Source: Betaproteobacteria bacterium (GTDB lineage: Bacteria > Pseudomonadota > Gammaproteobacteria > Burkholderiales > Casimicrobiaceae). Taken from it: DNA of 64,000 nucleotides. The DNA lies in the NCBI GenBank assembly GCA_029884335.1, contig JAOUIA010000001.1:1-64000 (forward strand), read 5' to 3'. The notes under the pieces were generated by a model that was not told the DNA's origin, did not search any database, and saw nothing but the letters and a program-made list of their open reading frames with translations. The translations under genes and the position numbers were made by a program. This document shows, in pieces, positions 63,797-64,000 of the stretch (positions are counted from its first letter, which is position 1; the number at the start of each line of letters is the position of its first letter).

Positions 63797-64000
63797 ATGA
63801 GCCGCCCGATCCGTTGCCGAATCGCGCAGCGCCCGCTCGCCGTCCTCGCGTTCGCGCTAATGCCTGCGCTCGCCGCCCCTGCGCACGCGCAGAACAAGTG
63901 CACTGCGACCGGCGTCATGGCCGGCGAGAAGTTCTCCACGGGCCACTGCGCGGTCGCGTTCATGGACGATCAGCGCAGCGTGACGATCTGGTTCAACGAG
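63797..64000 (+). CDS. Exported protein, truncated by window end
   Basis: First 68 codons only. Signal peptide with a hydrophobic core to about residue 32 (ALAAPAHAQ), then KCTATGVMAGEKFSTGHCAVAFMDDQRSVTIWFNE, which places two Cys about 16 apart, probably a disulfide. Family not determined. TATGCT at 63765-63770 may be its -10. Confidence 0.7.
   Translation, partial: MSRPIRCRIAQRPLAVLAFALMPALAAPAHAQNKCTATGVMAGEKFSTGHCAVAFMDDQRSVTIWFNE

Overview
This 64-kb window is very GC-rich, gene-dense chromosome that reads as a betaproteobacterium, most likely Burkholderiales-like. The inference rests on three Bug/TctC-type receptors with one TctAB permease, the yciB-bolA-parvulin order, a PP0621-pilS-pilR cluster, a PhaM-like protein, a fused indolepyruvate oxidoreductase-like protein, and palindromic intergenic repeats typical of this group. 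No phage, integron, CRISPR array or insertion sequence was found.

Layout. 0-3 kb: molybdenum cofactor genes (mobB, moaD, moaE) with a beta-barrel gene between them. 3-6 kb: a galactonate-type sugar-acid operon (dgoK, dgoA, SDR, small protein, cupin). 6-9.5 kb: NTF2-like protein, crcB, quinone reductase, and the NAD(P)HX repair enzyme on the other strand. 9.6-13.3 kb: gltIJKL amino-acid ABC transporter with a strong hairpin between gltI and gltJ. 13.3-22 kb: housekeeping (carbonic anhydrase, guaC, purL, a CaiE/PaaY-like protein, B12-dependent nrdJ). 22-28 kb: a minus-strand operon tctB-tctA-ggt-Bug-mmgE/prpD. 28-41.6 kb: the most unusual region. It has a divergent split B12-dependent acyl-CoA mutase, a MeaB chaperone fused to a hotdog thioesterase and a TetR regulator on the minus strand. 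Facing it on the plus strand are a Bug receptor, a class III CoA-transferase, an HMG-CoA-lyase-like enzyme, an indolepyruvate oxidoreductase-like fusion and an ABC substrate-binding protein. 41.6-50 kb: cell-envelope and regulatory genes (parvulin, bolA, yciB, ampD, a lipoprotein, pilR, pilS, PP0621, an FAD oxidase). 50-64 kb: PhaM-like protein, GST, PEBP, M61 peptidase, tRNA-Arg(CCT), tag, an ArgB-like protein lacking both catalytic lysines, an aldo/keto reductase, serC-serA, and several small exported or hypothetical proteins.

The best candidate for an undescribed system is the 29.1-40.5 kb acyl-CoA locus. The mutase has Leu and Asn at the two positions that set substrate choice in known acyl-CoA mutases. 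Its G-protein chaperone has lost its usual C-terminal arm in favour of a thioesterase domain. A palindromic operator fills the spacer of the divergent promoter exactly. I infer a catabolic module for an imported branched or substituted carboxylic acid; the substrate is unknown.

Four intergenic regions carry members of one palindromic repeat family (core GGGTCAGACTCGACTTT), and one copy supplies the start codon of the MeaB fusion. A 51-bp tandem array and two other palindrome families are also present. All positions and alignments are by eye; family calls rest on recalled family motifs, not database searches.
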